From Actinobacteria bacterium IMCC26103 (GTDB taxonomy: Bacteria; Actinomycetota; Actinomycetes; Nanopelagicales; Nanopelagicaceae), in assembly GCA_002284875.1 (NCBI GenBank), contig CP015604.1, positions 1,392,517 through 1,456,516 on the forward strand: DNA of 64,000 nucleotides, written 5' to 3'. Under the pieces are notes generated by a model, which was not told the origin of the DNA, did no database searches, and saw nothing but the letters and a program-made list of their open reading frames with translations. Made by a program: the position numbers and the translations under genes. Every line of letters begins with the position of its first letter. Positions within the stretch are counted from its first letter, which is position 1. Below are positions 28,222-38,212 of the stretch, in pieces.

Positions 28222-29487
28222 TTACGCTTGGTAAATTGGGAAGCGTGCAGTAAGGGCGTGGACTTCAGATTTAATCGCCAAATGTGCTGCTTCATCATCA
28301 GTCTTAATTGCGCGCGCAATAAGGGATGCGATGGTTTTCATTTCGGCAACACCCATACCTTGAGTAGTTGTCGCCGGAGTTCCAACGCGGATTCCGCTGG
28401 TGATTCCAGGCTTTTCTGGATCATAAGGAATCGAATTCTTATTCATAACAATTCCTGCTTGGCCACAGCGCTCATCTGCAACTTTTCCAGTTACACCAGT
28501 ACTGCGAATATCCATCAGGGCTAAGTGAGTTTGCGTGCCACCGGAAACTGCGCGCATACCCTCTATTTCCAGCGCTGCAGCAAGTGCTTGCGCATTAACA
28601 ATTACATCCTTGGCATACTTTTGGTAGGCCGGTGTTGCACATTCGGCAAGGGCGACTGCTTTGCCAGCTACCGCCGACATGATTGGTCCACCCTGCATCC
28701 CCGGAAAGACTGCCTTATCAATTGCTGCCGCATGTTCAGCCTTGGTCAGGATCATGCCACCGCGTGGACCGCGTAGAACTTTGTGAGTTGTGAATGAGAC
28801 AACATCTGCATAAGGAACAGGAGAAGGAATCGCTTTGCCGGCGACAAGGCCGATGAAGTGAGCCGCATCTACCCACATAATTGCGCCGACCTCATCGCAG
28901 ATCGCGCGAATCTTTTCAAAATCAATTAGCGATGGATAGGCAGTTGCACCTGAACAGATCATCTTTGGTTTGGTTCGAATTGCAATGTCGCGTATCTCGT
29001 CATAATCAATTAACTCGTTATCTTGACGAACCCCATATGACTCCACGTTAAACCATTTACCCGAGAAGTTAACTTTCGATCCATGAGTTAGGTGGCCACC
29101 GTGTGGCAAGGACATGGCAAGGACTGTGTCACCTGGTTTGGTAAAGGCTTGGTAAACCGCGACGTTGGCGCTGGCACCAGAGTGTGGTTGTACATTGGCA
29201 TGTTCTGCACCAAATAAAGATTTAGCGCGATCAATGGCGATAATTTCTGCCTTATCTACTTCTTCGCATCCACCGTAATAACGCTTTCCAGGATAACCCT
29301 CGGCATATTTATTGGAAAGCGTTGAACCTAAAGTTGCGAGAACTGCGCGCGAGGTAAAGTTTTCAGATGCAATCAACTGCAAATTGGACTGTTGGCGCTT
29401 TAACTCCGAGAGCAATACCGCTGCGATATCAGGGTCTTGCTGGCTAAGTAGTGCAAAATCGGGGCCGTAAAATGTCTCTGCGCTCAT
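28222..29487 (-). CDS. glyA: Serine hydroxymethyltransferase
   Basis: The 421-aa PLP enzyme converts serine and tetrahydrofolate to glycine and methylene-THF. The PLP lysine lies in SFTTHKVLRGPRGG, and the YAEGYPGKRYYGGCE motif is complete. A TAGGCT box lies 7 nt before the ATG, so it has its own leaderless promoter and need not depend on read-through from tsaC. Confidence 0.97.
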   Translation of the reverse strand: MSAETFYGPDFALLSQQDPDIAAVLLSELKRQQSNLQLIASENFTSRAVLATLGSTLSNKYAEGYPGKRYYGGCEEVDKAEIIAIDRAKSLFGAEHANVQPHSGASANVAVYQAFTKPGDTVLAMSLPHGGHLTHGSKVNFSGKWFNVESYGVRQDNELIDYDEIRDIAIRTKPKMICSGATAYPSLIDFEKIRAICDEVGAIMWVDAAHFIGLVAGKAIPSPVPYADVVSFTTHKVLRGPRGGMILTKAEHAAAIDKAVFPGMQGGPIMSAVAGKAVALAECATPAYQKYAKDVIVNAQALAAALEIEGMRAVSGGTQTHLALMDIRSTGVTGKVADERCGQAGIVMNKNSIPYDPEKPGITSGIRVGTPATTTQGMGVAEMKTIASLIARAIKTDDEAAHLAIKSEVHALTARFPIYQA

Positions 29488-29494
29488 GCGCGCA

Positions 29495-29500
29495 AGCCTA
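29495..29500 (-). promoter_or_regulatory. Leaderless-type -10 box of glyA
   Basis: TAGGCT on the minus strand is followed by 7 nt and the glyA ATG. It lies 5 nt beyond the upstream gene end. Confidence 0.5.
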
Positions 29501-29504
29501 AGCC

Positions 29505-30146
29505 TTACTCGTGAGAAATGTCGGGTACGAGGGCTGTGATTTTGCTCAGTGAGATTGCGCCTTGGCGCGTGATGCGAGATCGGATTCCGGTCAGATCTAT
29601 GACAGTACTTGGGGCGCCTGCGGGCAGAGCCCCAGCCGTAAAGATGGCAGCGACTTCAGAATCTAAGTATGAAATATCCGCCGAATCACTTATCGCAGTT
29701 TTCCCAGCTAAGGCGGCGCTTGCAACAGCGACGGGGCCAGATTTCTTTAACACATCCAAGATAAATTCTGAATTTGGAATTCGTACGTTAATTTGATCAA
29801 GAGTATTTCCATCTCCCAAATCCCAGTTCAGGCCAGCTTGTGGTTTGAGATTTAAAGATAGAAGCCCAGGCCAAAAATTCTCCATTAACGCTCGCGCATC
29901 TGCCGAGATACTTCGGGCAATGCCATCTATTGAATCGCGGCTAGCAATTGCAACTTGCGCAGCAACACCCAGCGGATCACCGCGCAATACATGTAATGCA
30001 CGAACTGCATCGTGGAAGAAAGCATCTGCAATTAGTGCATAGCTATGTTCTAGTGGCGCCACAATGACATAACCATCTTTCAGGGCAGTAATTGCTGTCG
30101 CAACGTGTTCTGCCAAGTCACCTTGTGCAAGTTCGTAGCGCGCCAT
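29505..30146 (-). CDS. L-threonylcarbamoyladenylate synthase (Sua5/YrdC family)
   Basis: The 213-aa protein is a Sua5/YciO/YrdC domain, which makes threonylcarbamoyl-AMP for the t6A modification of ANN-reading tRNAs. Typical segments are GYVIVAPLEHSYALIADAF, VRIPNSEFIL and SVALAGKTAI-like ASAALAGKTAI. It starts directly at the prmC stop. In actinobacteria prfA-prmC-sua5 form one cluster. The usual N-terminal PTETVYGL motif is altered here to APLEHSYAL, so activity is less certain than for typical members. Confidence 0.8.
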   Translation of the reverse strand: MARYELAQGDLAEHVATAITALKDGYVIVAPLEHSYALIADAFFHDAVRALHVLRGDPLGVAAQVAIASRDSIDGIARSISADARALMENFWPGLLSLNLKPQAGLNWDLGDGNTLDQINVRIPNSEFILDVLKKSGPVAVASAALAGKTAISDSADISYLDSEVAAIFTAGALPAGAPSTVIDLTGIRSRITRQGAISLSKITALVPDISHE

Positions 30147-31010
30147 TTATTTCCTAACCGCAGATGTCCAACGGGGACGCCCAGTTAAATCTTGATGCAG
30201 AGCCATGTCAATGAATTCGCGTGATAGCAGCGCATCAATTGCCGCGCCTTGTTCTTCGGTATGTTCTATTGCCAAGACTCCCCCGCGCTTTAATAAGCGA
30301 GCTGCGGCATCGATAAAGAGTTTCGGTAGTTCTAATCCGGTTGCTCCGCCAAAGAGCGCGATATGTGGCTCGTGTTCTGCGACATCGCGCGGCAAGGATT
30401 GTTGATCTCGAATATATGGTGGGTTGGCAATAACAATGTCGCATTTCACGCCAGGTAATACATCTGCCACATCACCTGCTACAACTCGTACATTTTCGGA
30501 AATCTTTGCCACATTTTTCTTTAGCCAGGTGATCGCGTCTTCACTTTTCTCTACTGCGATTACCCGCGAACGTGGCGCTTCTGTGGCAATTGCCAGCGCA
30601 AGTGCCCCAGAACCGGAACCTAGGTCAATTACCGAAATCTCACCGTCAACGGTCTGTTCTAAATTTGCGATGTGGGTAAGTACTGCATCAACCAATAATT
30701 CACTTTCGGGACGGGGAACTAATACGCCAGGGCCAACTTCGATCTCTAGGTGTCTGAAGTAAGCAATACCAGTTAGATATTGCAACGGTTCATGAGAAGC
30801 GCGACGGGAAATCAACTTGGCGAAGGTATCTTCGATAACGCCGAAATCACCGAGTGATTTTAAAGTTGCATCTAACTTAACCGAGTTATGTAGATCCATC
30901 CGCGAGATTCCAAGAACATAAGCAAATAAGTGCTCAGCATCGATTTCTTGAATATCAGCTGCCGCCAGCCGTTCTTTGGCTGAACGCAGTAGAGGTTTGA
31001 TATCGCTCAT
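30147..31010 (-). CDS. prmC: Release factor glutamine methyltransferase
   Basis: The 287-aa SAM-dependent enzyme N5-methylates the Gln of the GGQ motif in peptide release factors. It has an N-terminal helical substrate-binding domain, the SAM motif VIDLGSGSGALAL and the catalytic NPPY motif in IVIANPPYIRD. It lies 15 nt after prfA, its substrate gene. Confidence 0.96.
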   Translation of the reverse strand: MSDIKPLLRSAKERLAAADIQEIDAEHLFAYVLGISRMDLHNSVKLDATLKSLGDFGVIEDTFAKLISRRASHEPLQYLTGIAYFRHLEIEVGPGVLVPRPESELLVDAVLTHIANLEQTVDGEISVIDLGSGSGALALAIATEAPRSRVIAVEKSEDAITWLKKNVAKISENVRVVAGDVADVLPGVKCDIVIANPPYIRDQQSLPRDVAEHEPHIALFGGATGLELPKLFIDAAARLLKRGGVLAIEHTEEQGAAIDALLSREFIDMALHQDLTGRPRWTSAVRK

Positions 31011-31025
31011 TGTGATTGGCCGGAA

Positions 31026-32108
31026 TTAATTAGTTGAGGAAAGTTTCGCGGCTTTATCAGCATCTAATAGCGCCTGAACAACATCATCTAGCTCGCCATT
31101 TAATACCGAATCCAAGTTATTAGATTTGTAATTTACGCGGTGATCGCTCAAACGGTTTTCTGGGTAGTTATAGGTGCGGATTCGTTCTGAGCGATCGACT
31201 GTGCGCACTTGGCTCTTACGTTCGGCCATCGCGGCGGCTTCCGCTTTCTCCTGGGCATCTGCCAATAAACGAGCGCGCAAGATACGTAGCGCTGACTCTT
31301 TATTTTGCAGCTGTGACTTTTCATTCTGACAAGAGACAACGATTCCGGTTGGAACGTGGGTTAAACGCACCGCGGAATCTGTCGTGTTAACAGATTGTCC
31401 GCCCGGACCTGAAGAACGATAAACATCTACGCGTACATCGTTCATATTTAGCTCAACGTCTACTTCTTCTGCTTCCGGCAATACAAGTACGCCAGCAGCT
31501 GATGTGTGGATACGCCCTTGGCTCTCAGTTTCGGGAACGCGTTGCACGCGATGCACACCACCTTCAAATTTCAAACGTGCATAAGGAGTCGTTCCAGGTT
31601 CTGGAGTTCCCTTGGATTTAATCGCCATCGAAATATCTTTATAACCACCAAGATCTGATTCGGTCATATCGATGATCTCAACTTTCCAATTCCGCTTTTC
31701 GGCATAGCGCTGATACATGCGGACTAAATCTCCAGCAAAGAGCGCAGATTCATCGCCACCTGCTCCAGCTTTGACTTCAATAATTACATCGCGATCATCA
31801 TTGGGATCACGCGGCAGCAATAACTCTTCTAATTTATCTGCGGCTAGCTCAACGGCTGCTTCCATCGCGGGAATCTCAGTTGCAAATGATTCATCTTCCG
31901 CAGCCATTTCTTTTGCTGCTTCTAAATCATCTGCAGCAGATTTCCAAGCGTTAAAGCCGGCAACAACTGGACCTAATTGGGCATAGCGCCGACCTAGCTG
32001 ACGAGCCTTGCCTTGATCTTCATGGATCGAAGGATCAGCCATCTGCTTTTCAAGCACTTGATATTCGCGCACCATTTCATGTGCGGATGCAAAGCGATCA
32101 TTACTCAT
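31026..32108 (-). CDS. prfA: Peptide chain release factor 1
   Basis: The 360-aa factor recognises UAA and UAG stops. The GGQ motif lies in [17 protein letters not shown] and drives peptidyl-tRNA hydrolysis. Conserved flanking blocks [23 protein letters not shown] sequence support RF1 (RF2 would differ here). AGGGAG upstream acts as ribosome site. It is separated from rpmE by a terminator. Confidence 0.97.
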   Translation of the reverse strand: MSNDRFASAHEMVREYQVLEKQMADPSIHEDQGKARQLGRRYAQLGPVVAGFNAWKSAADDLEAAKEMAAEDESFATEIPAMEAAVELAADKLEELLLPRDPNDDRDVIIEVKAGAGGDESALFAGDLVRMYQRYAEKRNWKVEIIDMTESDLGGYKDISMAIKSKGTPEPGTTPYARLKFEGGVHRVQRVPETESQGRIHTSAAGVLVLPEAEEVDVELNMNDVRVDVYRSSGPGGQSVNTTDSAVRLTHVPTGIVVSCQNEKSQLQNKESALRILRARLLADAQEKAEAAAMAERKSQVRTVDRSERIRTYNYPENRLSDHRVNYKSNNLDSVLNGELDDVVQALLDADKAAKLSSTN

Positions 32109-32156
32109 CTGGCTTCTCCCTTCTCTTAGCTAATATTCCTTCATTGAGATAAAAAT

Positions 32157-32201
32157 AAAGAGACCGCGCCGCAACCTTTACGGCTGCGATGCGGTCTCTT
32201 T
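32157..32201 (-). terminator. Rho-independent terminator after rpmE
   Basis: Arms AAAGAGACCGC (32157-32167) and GCGGTCTCTTT (32191-32201) pair perfectly, with further inner pairing. On the minus strand the hairpin is followed by TTTATTTTTAT, so it ends transcription after rpmE and before prfA. Confidence 0.85.
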
Positions 32202-32207
32202 AAAAAG

Positions 32208-32441
32208 CTACTTAGCTGCTGCGTTCTGTGACTTTGACTTATCTCCGAAGCGCTCTTCGAACTTGGCGACGCGTCCACCAGTATCGAGGATGCGCTGCTT
32301 GCCGGTGTAGAACGGGTGGCAGACTGAACAAACTTCAACGTAGATAGATCCGCTGGCAACTGTTGAGCGGGTTACAAACTTTTCACCGCAACCACAAGTT
32401 ACTTGGGTCTCTTTATATTCTGGGTGGATCTCTGGCTTCAT
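32208..32441 (-). CDS. rpmE: 50S ribosomal protein L31, zinc-binding form
   Basis: The 77-aa ribosomal protein has the four-cysteine zinc site CGCG and CSVC followed by HPFYTGKQ, so it is the C+ form that can release zinc under starvation. AAGGAAAAAGA provides a ribosome site. It has terminators on both sides, which suggests an independent transcript between rho and prfA. Confidence 0.97.
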   Translation of the reverse strand: MKPEIHPEYKETQVTCGCGEKFVTRSTVASGSIYVEVCSVCHPFYTGKQRILDTGGRVAKFEERFGDKSKSQNAAAK

Positions 32442-32534
32442 TCTTTTTCCTTTTCATTGGCTGGGTCCGCCATTAGCGGTGAACCAGGTCATAACCACGT
32501 TATGTAGTGATAGGCGCTAATCCTCTCGCGAAAT

Positions 32535-32585
32535 GAGTAATCCGCAAAATCCGTGCGGGGGACGCACAGATTTTGCGGATTACTC
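32535..32585 (-). terminator. Long hairpin between the Ala-rich secreted protein gene and rpmE
   Basis: Outer arms of 17 bp pair perfectly (32535-32551 with 32569-32585, GAGTAATCCGCAAAATC). A second stem GTGCG/CGCAC (32553-32557 and 32563-32567) continues it. There is no strong T-run on the minus strand. It may act as terminator or as an mRNA end stabiliser. Confidence 0.65.
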
Positions 32586-32609
32586 TCCCTATATCCCTCG
32601 ATAGAAAAA

Positions 32610-33014
32610 CTATGCCTTTGGCGCAGCTGACGCCTTTGGGGCTGGCGTTTCCTTAGCTGGCTTGGCTGGCTTGGCTGGTTTCACCAAAGCCGCCAGAGCT
32701 GCTTTGGCAGTTGCATCTGCTGCTGCAACTGCTGCTTTACGTGCATCTTTAGCTGCTTGTAATTGGGCATCAGTTGTCACGCTTGCAAGAGCTGCTTGGA
32801 AATCAGCTAGCGCTTTTGCATTTGCGGCACGGCGAGCATCAACGATGGCACGGTGTGCACTTACATAAGTATTCATCTGCGATTGGAAGGTTGCTTGTGC
32901 TTGCGCGCGCGCAATAGCGGCATCCTTTGTATCAGCAGCAATTGCTGTTGTAGCTCCACCAACAAGTGAAGTCGCGATTAGAGCTGCACTTAGAAATTTC
33001 TTAGTAGAAAGCAT
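32610..33014 (-). CDS. Secreted Ala/Lys-rich protein, unknown function
   Basis: The ATG at 33014 has GAGGAG 8-9 nt upstream and gives 134 aa; the TTG two codons before it is less likely. A signal peptide spans residues 1-27 (LSAALIATSLVGGATTAIAA). The mature part is a predicted alpha-helix rich in Ala, Lys, Arg and Asp (residues 30-110), followed by a tail of KPA repeats and PAPKASAAPKA. No catalytic motif is present. It may be a periplasmic or wall-associated helical spacer. It stands between rho and rpmE. Confidence 0.75.
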   Translation of the reverse strand: MLSTKKFLSAALIATSLVGGATTAIAADTKDAAIARAQAQATFQSQMNTYVSAHRAIVDARRAANAKALADFQAALASVTTDAQLQAAKDARKAAVAAADATAKAALAALVKPAKPAKPAKETPAPKASAAPKA

Positions 33015-33132
33015 TTTCAATCTCCTCTTTCGCCCGCCTGGTGGTTGGCTGATAAGGAGATATTGCGGTGTGACCTTGTGAAGACTTTGTGAAAGCCTTG
33101 CGGTGGCGCGGTGAAGTTAGCGAACTTTGGGC

Positions 33133-34731
33133 TTAGCCCTCGTTTGGACCAGAAGTTGTCTTCTGGATCTGCATCAAGAACTCGACGTTGGACTTAGTGC
33201 CCTTCATCTTCTCGAGCAAGAGCTCAAGAGCCGCTTGTGGTTCAAGGGCGTGCAATACACGACGGAGCTTCCAAACAATATTGAGTTCTTCAGTACCCAT
33301 AAGAATTTCTTCCTTACGTGTACCAGATGCAACTACGTTAACTGCTGGGAAGATGCGCTTATCAGCCATACGGCGATCAAGAATAAGCTCCATATTTCCG
33401 GTGCCCTTGAACTCTTCGAAGATAACTTCATCCATACGAGAGCCGGTATCAACCAAAGCTGTTGCCAGAATTGTTAGCGATCCGCCATCTTCAATATTAC
33501 GTGCTGCACCAAAGAACTTCTTTGGTGGATATAACGCAGCAGAGTCAACGCCACCCGAAAGGATGCGACCTGATGCAGGAGCTGCGATGTTATATGCGCG
33601 ACCTAAACGAGTAATTGAATCGAGCAACACAACAACGTCGTGGCCGAGTTCAACTAAGCGCTTGGCGCGCTCGATCGCAAGTTCGGCAATCGTGGTGTGA
33701 TCATCTGCGGGACGATCGAATGTCGAAGCAATAACTTCGCCTTTAACAGAGCGCTGCATATCGGTAACTTCTTCTGGGCGCTCATCAACTAGAACCACCA
33801 TCAAGTGACACTCAGGGTTATTGGTTGTGATCGCGTTAGCGATTGCCTGCAAGACCATGGTCTTACCAGCCTTTGGAGGCGAAACAATAAGTCCGCGCTG
33901 TCCTTTACCAATTGGCGCAATCAGATCGATTACGCGTGTAGTCAAAATATTTGGTTCAGTTTCCAGGCGCAGGCGCTCTTGTGGGTAGAGAGGTACCAAC
34001 TTGCCGAATTCCACGCGCCCGCGCGCTTCATCAGGAGTTACTCCATTGATTGTTTCTAGAGTAATTAGCGGGTTGTACTTCTGACGTTGCTCACCTTCAC
34101 GAGCCTGACGCACCTGACCGGTAACAACATCGCCCTTGCGAAGTCCGTATTTACGAACTTGTTGCTGCGAGACATAAATATCGTTTGGCCCAGGCAAGTA
34201 ACCACCTGTACGGATAAATGAGAAGTTATCCATGATGTCAACGAGACCACCGACTGGAACTAATACATCATCTTCGCCGATAACAGGTTCGCGTTCTTCA
34301 CGTGGTCCACGATCGCGATTACGGTCACGGCCACGATTGCGGTCACGGCCACGTCCCCGATCGCGACCGGCAAAGTTACGGTCGTTATCGCGTGGGCCAT
34401 TGTCATGGTTATCGTCTGAACCTTCGCCATCGCCGTCATCATCATTTGAGTTGCCACTTGAATTATTCTGTGAGCTTTCACGGCTGGAATTCTTTTTAGC
34501 ATTACGCGCTTCGCGGCGGGCTTCGCGTTCGGCTTTTGCAGCCTCGCGATTTGCCGCCTGTAAATCTGCGATCGCAGTTACTAGCGCATCTTTCTTTAAC
34601 TTGGTTGCACCATCAATACCTAACTGTGCAGCAACTTCTTTTAACTTAGGAAGGCTCATTGCCGCTAGTTCTGGACTATTTGAACGGATTGGTTCAGCGT
34701 CCTTAACTTGATCGTTATCTTGATCTGTCAT
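33133..34731 (-). CDS. rho: Transcription termination factor Rho
   Basis: The 532-aa hexameric RNA helicase ends transcription at unstructured C-rich RNA. It has an N-terminal SAP-like helix region (residues 20-70), an inserted low-complexity region of about 65 residues (about 75-145) of Asn/Asp/Ser then Arg/Gly/Asp repeats, the RNA-binding domain, and the ATPase with P-loop SPPKAGKT and DSITRLGRAYN. The insert is the actinobacterial type, which may aid RNA binding or phase separation. A leader of about 160 nt lies between it and thrB, leaving room for autoregulation. Confidence 0.97.
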   Translation of the reverse strand: MTDQDNDQVKDAEPIRSNSPELAAMSLPKLKEVAAQLGIDGATKLKKDALVTAIADLQAANREAAKAEREARREARNAKKNSSRESSQNNSSGNSNDDDGDGEGSDDNHDNGPRDNDRNFAGRDRGRGRDRNRGRDRNRDRGPREEREPVIGEDDVLVPVGGLVDIMDNFSFIRTGGYLPGPNDIYVSQQQVRKYGLRKGDVVTGQVRQAREGEQRQKYNPLITLETINGVTPDEARGRVEFGKLVPLYPQERLRLETEPNILTTRVIDLIAPIGKGQRGLIVSPPKAGKTMVLQAIANAITTNNPECHLMVVLVDERPEEVTDMQRSVKGEVIASTFDRPADDHTTIAELAIERAKRLVELGHDVVVLLDSITRLGRAYNIAAPASGRILSGGVDSAALYPPKKFFGAARNIEDGGSLTILATALVDTGSRMDEVIFEEFKGTGNMELILDRRMADKRIFPAVNVVASGTRKEEILMGTEELNIVWKLRRVLHALEPQAALELLLEKMKGTKSNVEFLMQIQKTTSGPNEG

Positions 34732-34895
34732 CTCTATCTTTTCATTTGGGGCTTCGTCTACGAGCGTGAGTTCGTAGAAGCAAAAAGCCTAGTTATTTGG
34801 AATTGGTTACCTGCCGACTTTCACCGTAACTTCCGGCTGAGCAAGTGGGCTAACCATAGCACCCCGCACGGGCAGGCTGCAAAATTCGAGTCTGG

Positions 34896-35822
34896 CTAGA
34901 GGATCATCGCTCCTGTGCGAGAAATCTCTAAAGATTTAGCTTCAAACTTGCTGCCGGCGGCGCGGATCAATTCTGCAACATCGCTTTCACTGCCTGTATG
35001 TAAAGCCAGCACAGTTGGACCAGCACCAGAGATAAAGGCGGCAACTCCAGCACCACGCAACTTATTTAATAACGCAAATGAGGCTGGCATCGCTTCGCTG
35101 CGATAGGACTGATGTAGGAAATCTTCAGTTGCTCTAAAGAGCAAATCCGGACGCAACGTTAGGGCGTGCACTAACAAGGCGGAGTTCGCGGAATTTCTTG
35201 CCGCATCGCGATGCGGAATGCTTTCGGGCAACATCTTGCGCGCCTTTGACGTGGCAACTGCAGTAGATGGAATAAAGGCGATTGCGCGGATGCGTGTATC
35301 AACGTTTAGCGAAATTGCTTGCGCCACATTCTTGCCATGCTGATCTTCTTGCCAAGCAACAACAGCATTTCCATAAAGCGCGGCCGCCACATTGTCTGGA
35401 TGGCCTTCCATATCAGTTGCTAGCTGCAGTAACTTCTCATCGCTCATCTTCTCGCTACCGGTTAAGACCAAAGCGCGCGCAAGTGATAGACCACCAACGA
35501 TTGCACTGGCAGAGGAACCAAGACCGCGACCATGAGGAATTACATTTAGCGCACGAACAGCCACACCCTTAGGTTTGCCCCCAAGAAAATCAAAACCTTT
35601 ATACATCGCTTTAACAAGTAAGTTCTTATCAGTGCGAGGAAGATCATCGGCACCTTCCCCGGTTACATCTATATCTAACCCGGCATCGTCTAAAATCTGC
35701 GCAACATAACGATCGTGCATACCAAGTGCTAAACCAAAGGAATCAAAACCTGGCCCTAGATTGGCAGAAGTTGCCGGGACTTGAACCTGGATGGGATTGG
35801 CTTTAAATGTTGGTTTAGCCAT
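34896..35822 (-). CDS. thrB: Homoserine kinase
   Basis: The 308-aa GHMP kinase phosphorylates homoserine on the way to threonine. The ATP motif is HGRGLGSSASAIVGGL and the N-terminal PATSANLGPGFDSFGLAL is complete. The gene begins 5 nt after thrC. The order hom-thrC-thrB is the actinobacterial one. Confidence 0.96.
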   Translation of the reverse strand: MAKPTFKANPIQVQVPATSANLGPGFDSFGLALGMHDRYVAQILDDAGLDIDVTGEGADDLPRTDKNLLVKAMYKGFDFLGGKPKGVAVRALNVIPHGRGLGSSASAIVGGLSLARALVLTGSEKMSDEKLLQLATDMEGHPDNVAAALYGNAVVAWQEDQHGKNVAQAISLNVDTRIRAIAFIPSTAVATSKARKMLPESIPHRDAARNSANSALLVHALTLRPDLLFRATEDFLHQSYRSEAMPASFALLNKLRGAGVAAFISGAGPTVLALHTGSESDVAELIRAAGSKFEAKSLEISRTGAMIL

Positions 35823-35827
35823 GGCGC

Positions 35828-36913
35828 TTACTTAAGACCCAACGCCTTTGCGGCAGCGGCAGCATTTACTTTTACAATCTTTGGCTTGGCAAACTTTTCT
35901 AGCGCCCAAGAAATATCTTTTAACCCGTGTCCAGTAACAGTGATAACGATCTTCTTGCCCTTTGGCAGCTTGCCCGCCTTTTTATATTTAATTAAGCCTG
36001 CAATTCCAGCAGCTGATGAAGGCTCAACAAATACGCCTTCTTTCCCAGCAACTAGCGCATAAGCAGCAAGGATTTCTTTATCGGTGACTGAATCAATTAC
36101 GCCGCCAGATTTATCACGCGCTTCTATGGCTTGCTCCCATGAAGCGGGATTTCCGATGCGGATCGCAGTTGCGATTGTCTCTGGCTTCAGAACCGGCTTA
36201 CCTTTAACAAGAGGCGCAGAACCTGCGGCTTGGAAACCATACATCTGTGGAAGTGAATTCGAAATACCATCCTTGCGGTATTCGTTATAGCCCTTCCAAT
36301 ACGCAGTGATATTTCCAGCGTTACCGACAGGCAGCGCGTGAATATCTGGTGCAAAGCCCAACATGTCAATTACTTCAAAAGCAGCAGTCTTCTGACCTTC
36401 GATGCGATAAGGGTTAACCGAGTTAACTAGCGCAACTGGATAATTTTCAGATAGTTCGCGCACCAAAGTTAGGCAATTATCAAAGTTCCCGGCGACTTGC
36501 AAAATTTGTGCACCATGGATTACCGCTTGTGCTAATTTTCCAGTTGCGATCTTTCCCGCTGGAATCAATACCGCTGAAATCATTCCGGCTTTAGTTGCAT
36601 AGGCGGCAGCGCTGGCAGATGTATTTCCAGTTGAGGCACAGATAACGGCCTTTGCGCCATCTTCGGCAGCTTTAGAAATCGCCATTGTCATTCCACGATC
36701 TTTAAAAGAACCAGTTGGATTCATACCCTCGTACTTAAGCCAAACATCGTTGCCGAGAAGTTCAGATAAATAGCAGGCATAAATAAGTGGTGTGCCACCT
36801 TCACGCAGTGAAACAACGGGAGTCTTTGCACTAACTGGCAGACGATCGCGGTACTCCTCGATTACTCCCCGCCATTGATACGCCCCAGATTTCTTGGCTT
36901 TAAATAAACTCAT
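35828..36913 (-). CDS. thrC: Threonine synthase
   Basis: The 361-aa PLP enzyme converts O-phosphohomoserine to threonine. The PLP lysine lies in [10 protein letters not shown], and the phosphate-binding loop is [10 protein letters not shown]. The ATG overlaps the hom stop (ATGA), so translation is coupled. Length fits the short actinobacterial class. Confidence 0.96.
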   Translation of the reverse strand: MSLFKAKKSGAYQWRGVIEEYRDRLPVSAKTPVVSLREGGTPLIYACYLSELLGNDVWLKYEGMNPTGSFKDRGMTMAISKAAEDGAKAVICASTGNTSASAAAYATKAGMISAVLIPAGKIATGKLAQAVIHGAQILQVAGNFDNCLTLVRELSENYPVALVNSVNPYRIEGQKTAAFEVIDMLGFAPDIHALPVGNAGNITAYWKGYNEYRKDGISNSLPQMYGFQAAGSAPLVKGKPVLKPETIATAIRIGNPASWEQAIEARDKSGGVIDSVTDKEILAAYALVAGKEGVFVEPSSAAGIAGLIKYKKAGKLPKGKKIVITVTGHGLKDISWALEKFAKPKIVKVNAAAAAKALGLK

Positions 36914-38208
36914 GCTGGCAACGCACCTTCTACGCGGATCACGCTAGAGATCTTATTGACCATATCCATAGCCTTTAGCGATTCAACAGTTGCTTTAAGT
37001 TCGCCTTCAGTTGCTAAGTGGGTAACGATCGTTACCTCAGCATCGCTATTTCGACCTGCCTGATTAACGGTTTGAATTGATACCCCGTGATTGGCGAAGG
37101 TATTTGCGATAGCTGCTAAAACACCTGCTTTATCGGCTACTTCTAAGCGAATTAAGAACTTTGTCTTTGTAGTCTCAATCGGTGCGATATCGCGATCGGC
37201 ATAATCAGTCTCGCGCTGGCCAACTGAGTTAAGTGCAATGTGACGAGCAACTGCTACTACATCGCCCAAGATGGCAGATGCAGTTGGTGCACCACCTGCA
37301 CCGCGACCGTAGAACATGAGCGAGCCTGCGGATTCAGCTTCCACAAAGACTGCGTTATAGGCATCGCGAACAGATGCCAGTGGATGGCTCTTATGCAACA
37401 TAACTGGATGCACGCGAACTGAAATTTCATCAGCAGGTGTTAACTCTGCAATCGCCAGTAACTTGATGACGTGATCCATGGATTTTGCGATTGTCACATC
37501 TTCTAAAGTGATCTTAGAAATTCCTTCGCGGTAAACATCATCAACGGTTACGCGAGTATGGAAGGCAAGACCTGACAAGATGGCAGCCTTTGCCGCTGCA
37601 TCAAAGCCTTCTATGTCGGCAGTTGGATCTGCTTCGGCATAACCCAGATCTTGTGCTTCCTTCAAGACATCGGCAAATTCGCGGTTATCTTCATGCATCT
37701 TGGTCAAGATGTAATTTGTAGTTCCGTTAACGATTCCCATTAAGCGAGTAACAAAGTCACCCGCAAGTGAGTCTCGCATCGGGCGGATAATTGGAATTGC
37801 TCCGGCAACAGATGCCTCGTAATAAATATCTTCACCCTTGGCGTAAGCGGCGGTAAACATCTCTGCGCCATGGCTGGCCAGCAAGGCTTTATTTGCAGTA
37901 ACTACAGATTTACGATTTTCAATCGCAGTCATGATTAATTCGCGCGCCGGTTCAATTCCGCCCATGACCTCGATGATTAAATCAATCTCGGGATCGTTAA
38001 CAATTGAGAATGGATCTGTTGTAAAGAGCGCTGGGTTAATTCCCTCGTGTGGCTTGATAGTGCGAACTGCGATGCGAGATAACTCCATCTTCACGCCTGC
38101 GCGGGTTGAAAGCTCTGCAGTATCTGCCAATAAAAGGCGCGCTACTGAACCACCGACAACGCCGCAACCGAGCATGCCGATACGTACAGGTTTATCTGCT
38201 GGACTCAT
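36910..38208 (-). CDS. hom: Homoserine dehydrogenase
   Basis: The 432-aa enzyme reduces aspartate semialdehyde to homoserine. It has an N-terminal NAD(P) fold ([13 protein letters not shown]), the catalytic domain with [11 protein letters not shown] and a C-terminal ACT domain (about residues 350-425, [20 protein letters not shown]). The ACT domain implies threonine feedback inhibition. It lies 4 nt after lysA. Confidence 0.96.
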   Translation of the reverse strand: MSPADKPVRIGMLGCGVVGGSVARLLLADTAELSTRAGVKMELSRIAVRTIKPHEGINPALFTTDPFSIVNDPEIDLIIEVMGGIEPARELIMTAIENRKSVVTANKALLASHGAEMFTAAYAKGEDIYYEASVAGAIPIIRPMRDSLAGDFVTRLMGIVNGTTNYILTKMHEDNREFADVLKEAQDLGYAEADPTADIEGFDAAAKAAILSGLAFHTRVTVDDVYREGISKITLEDVTIAKSMDHVIKLLAIAELTPADEISVRVHPVMLHKSHPLASVRDAYNAVFVEAESAGSLMFYGRGAGGAPTASAILGDVVAVARHIALNSVGQRETDYADRDIAPIETTKTKFLIRLEVADKAGVLAAIANTFANHGVSIQTVNQAGRNSDAEVTIVTHLATEGELKATVESLKAMDMVNKISSVIRVEGALPA

Positions 38209-38212
38209 CTGC

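Noticed and set aside
34232..34711. 159-codon Arg/Ser-rich plus-strand ORF
   Set aside because: It mirrors the low-complexity insert of rho and has no start signal.
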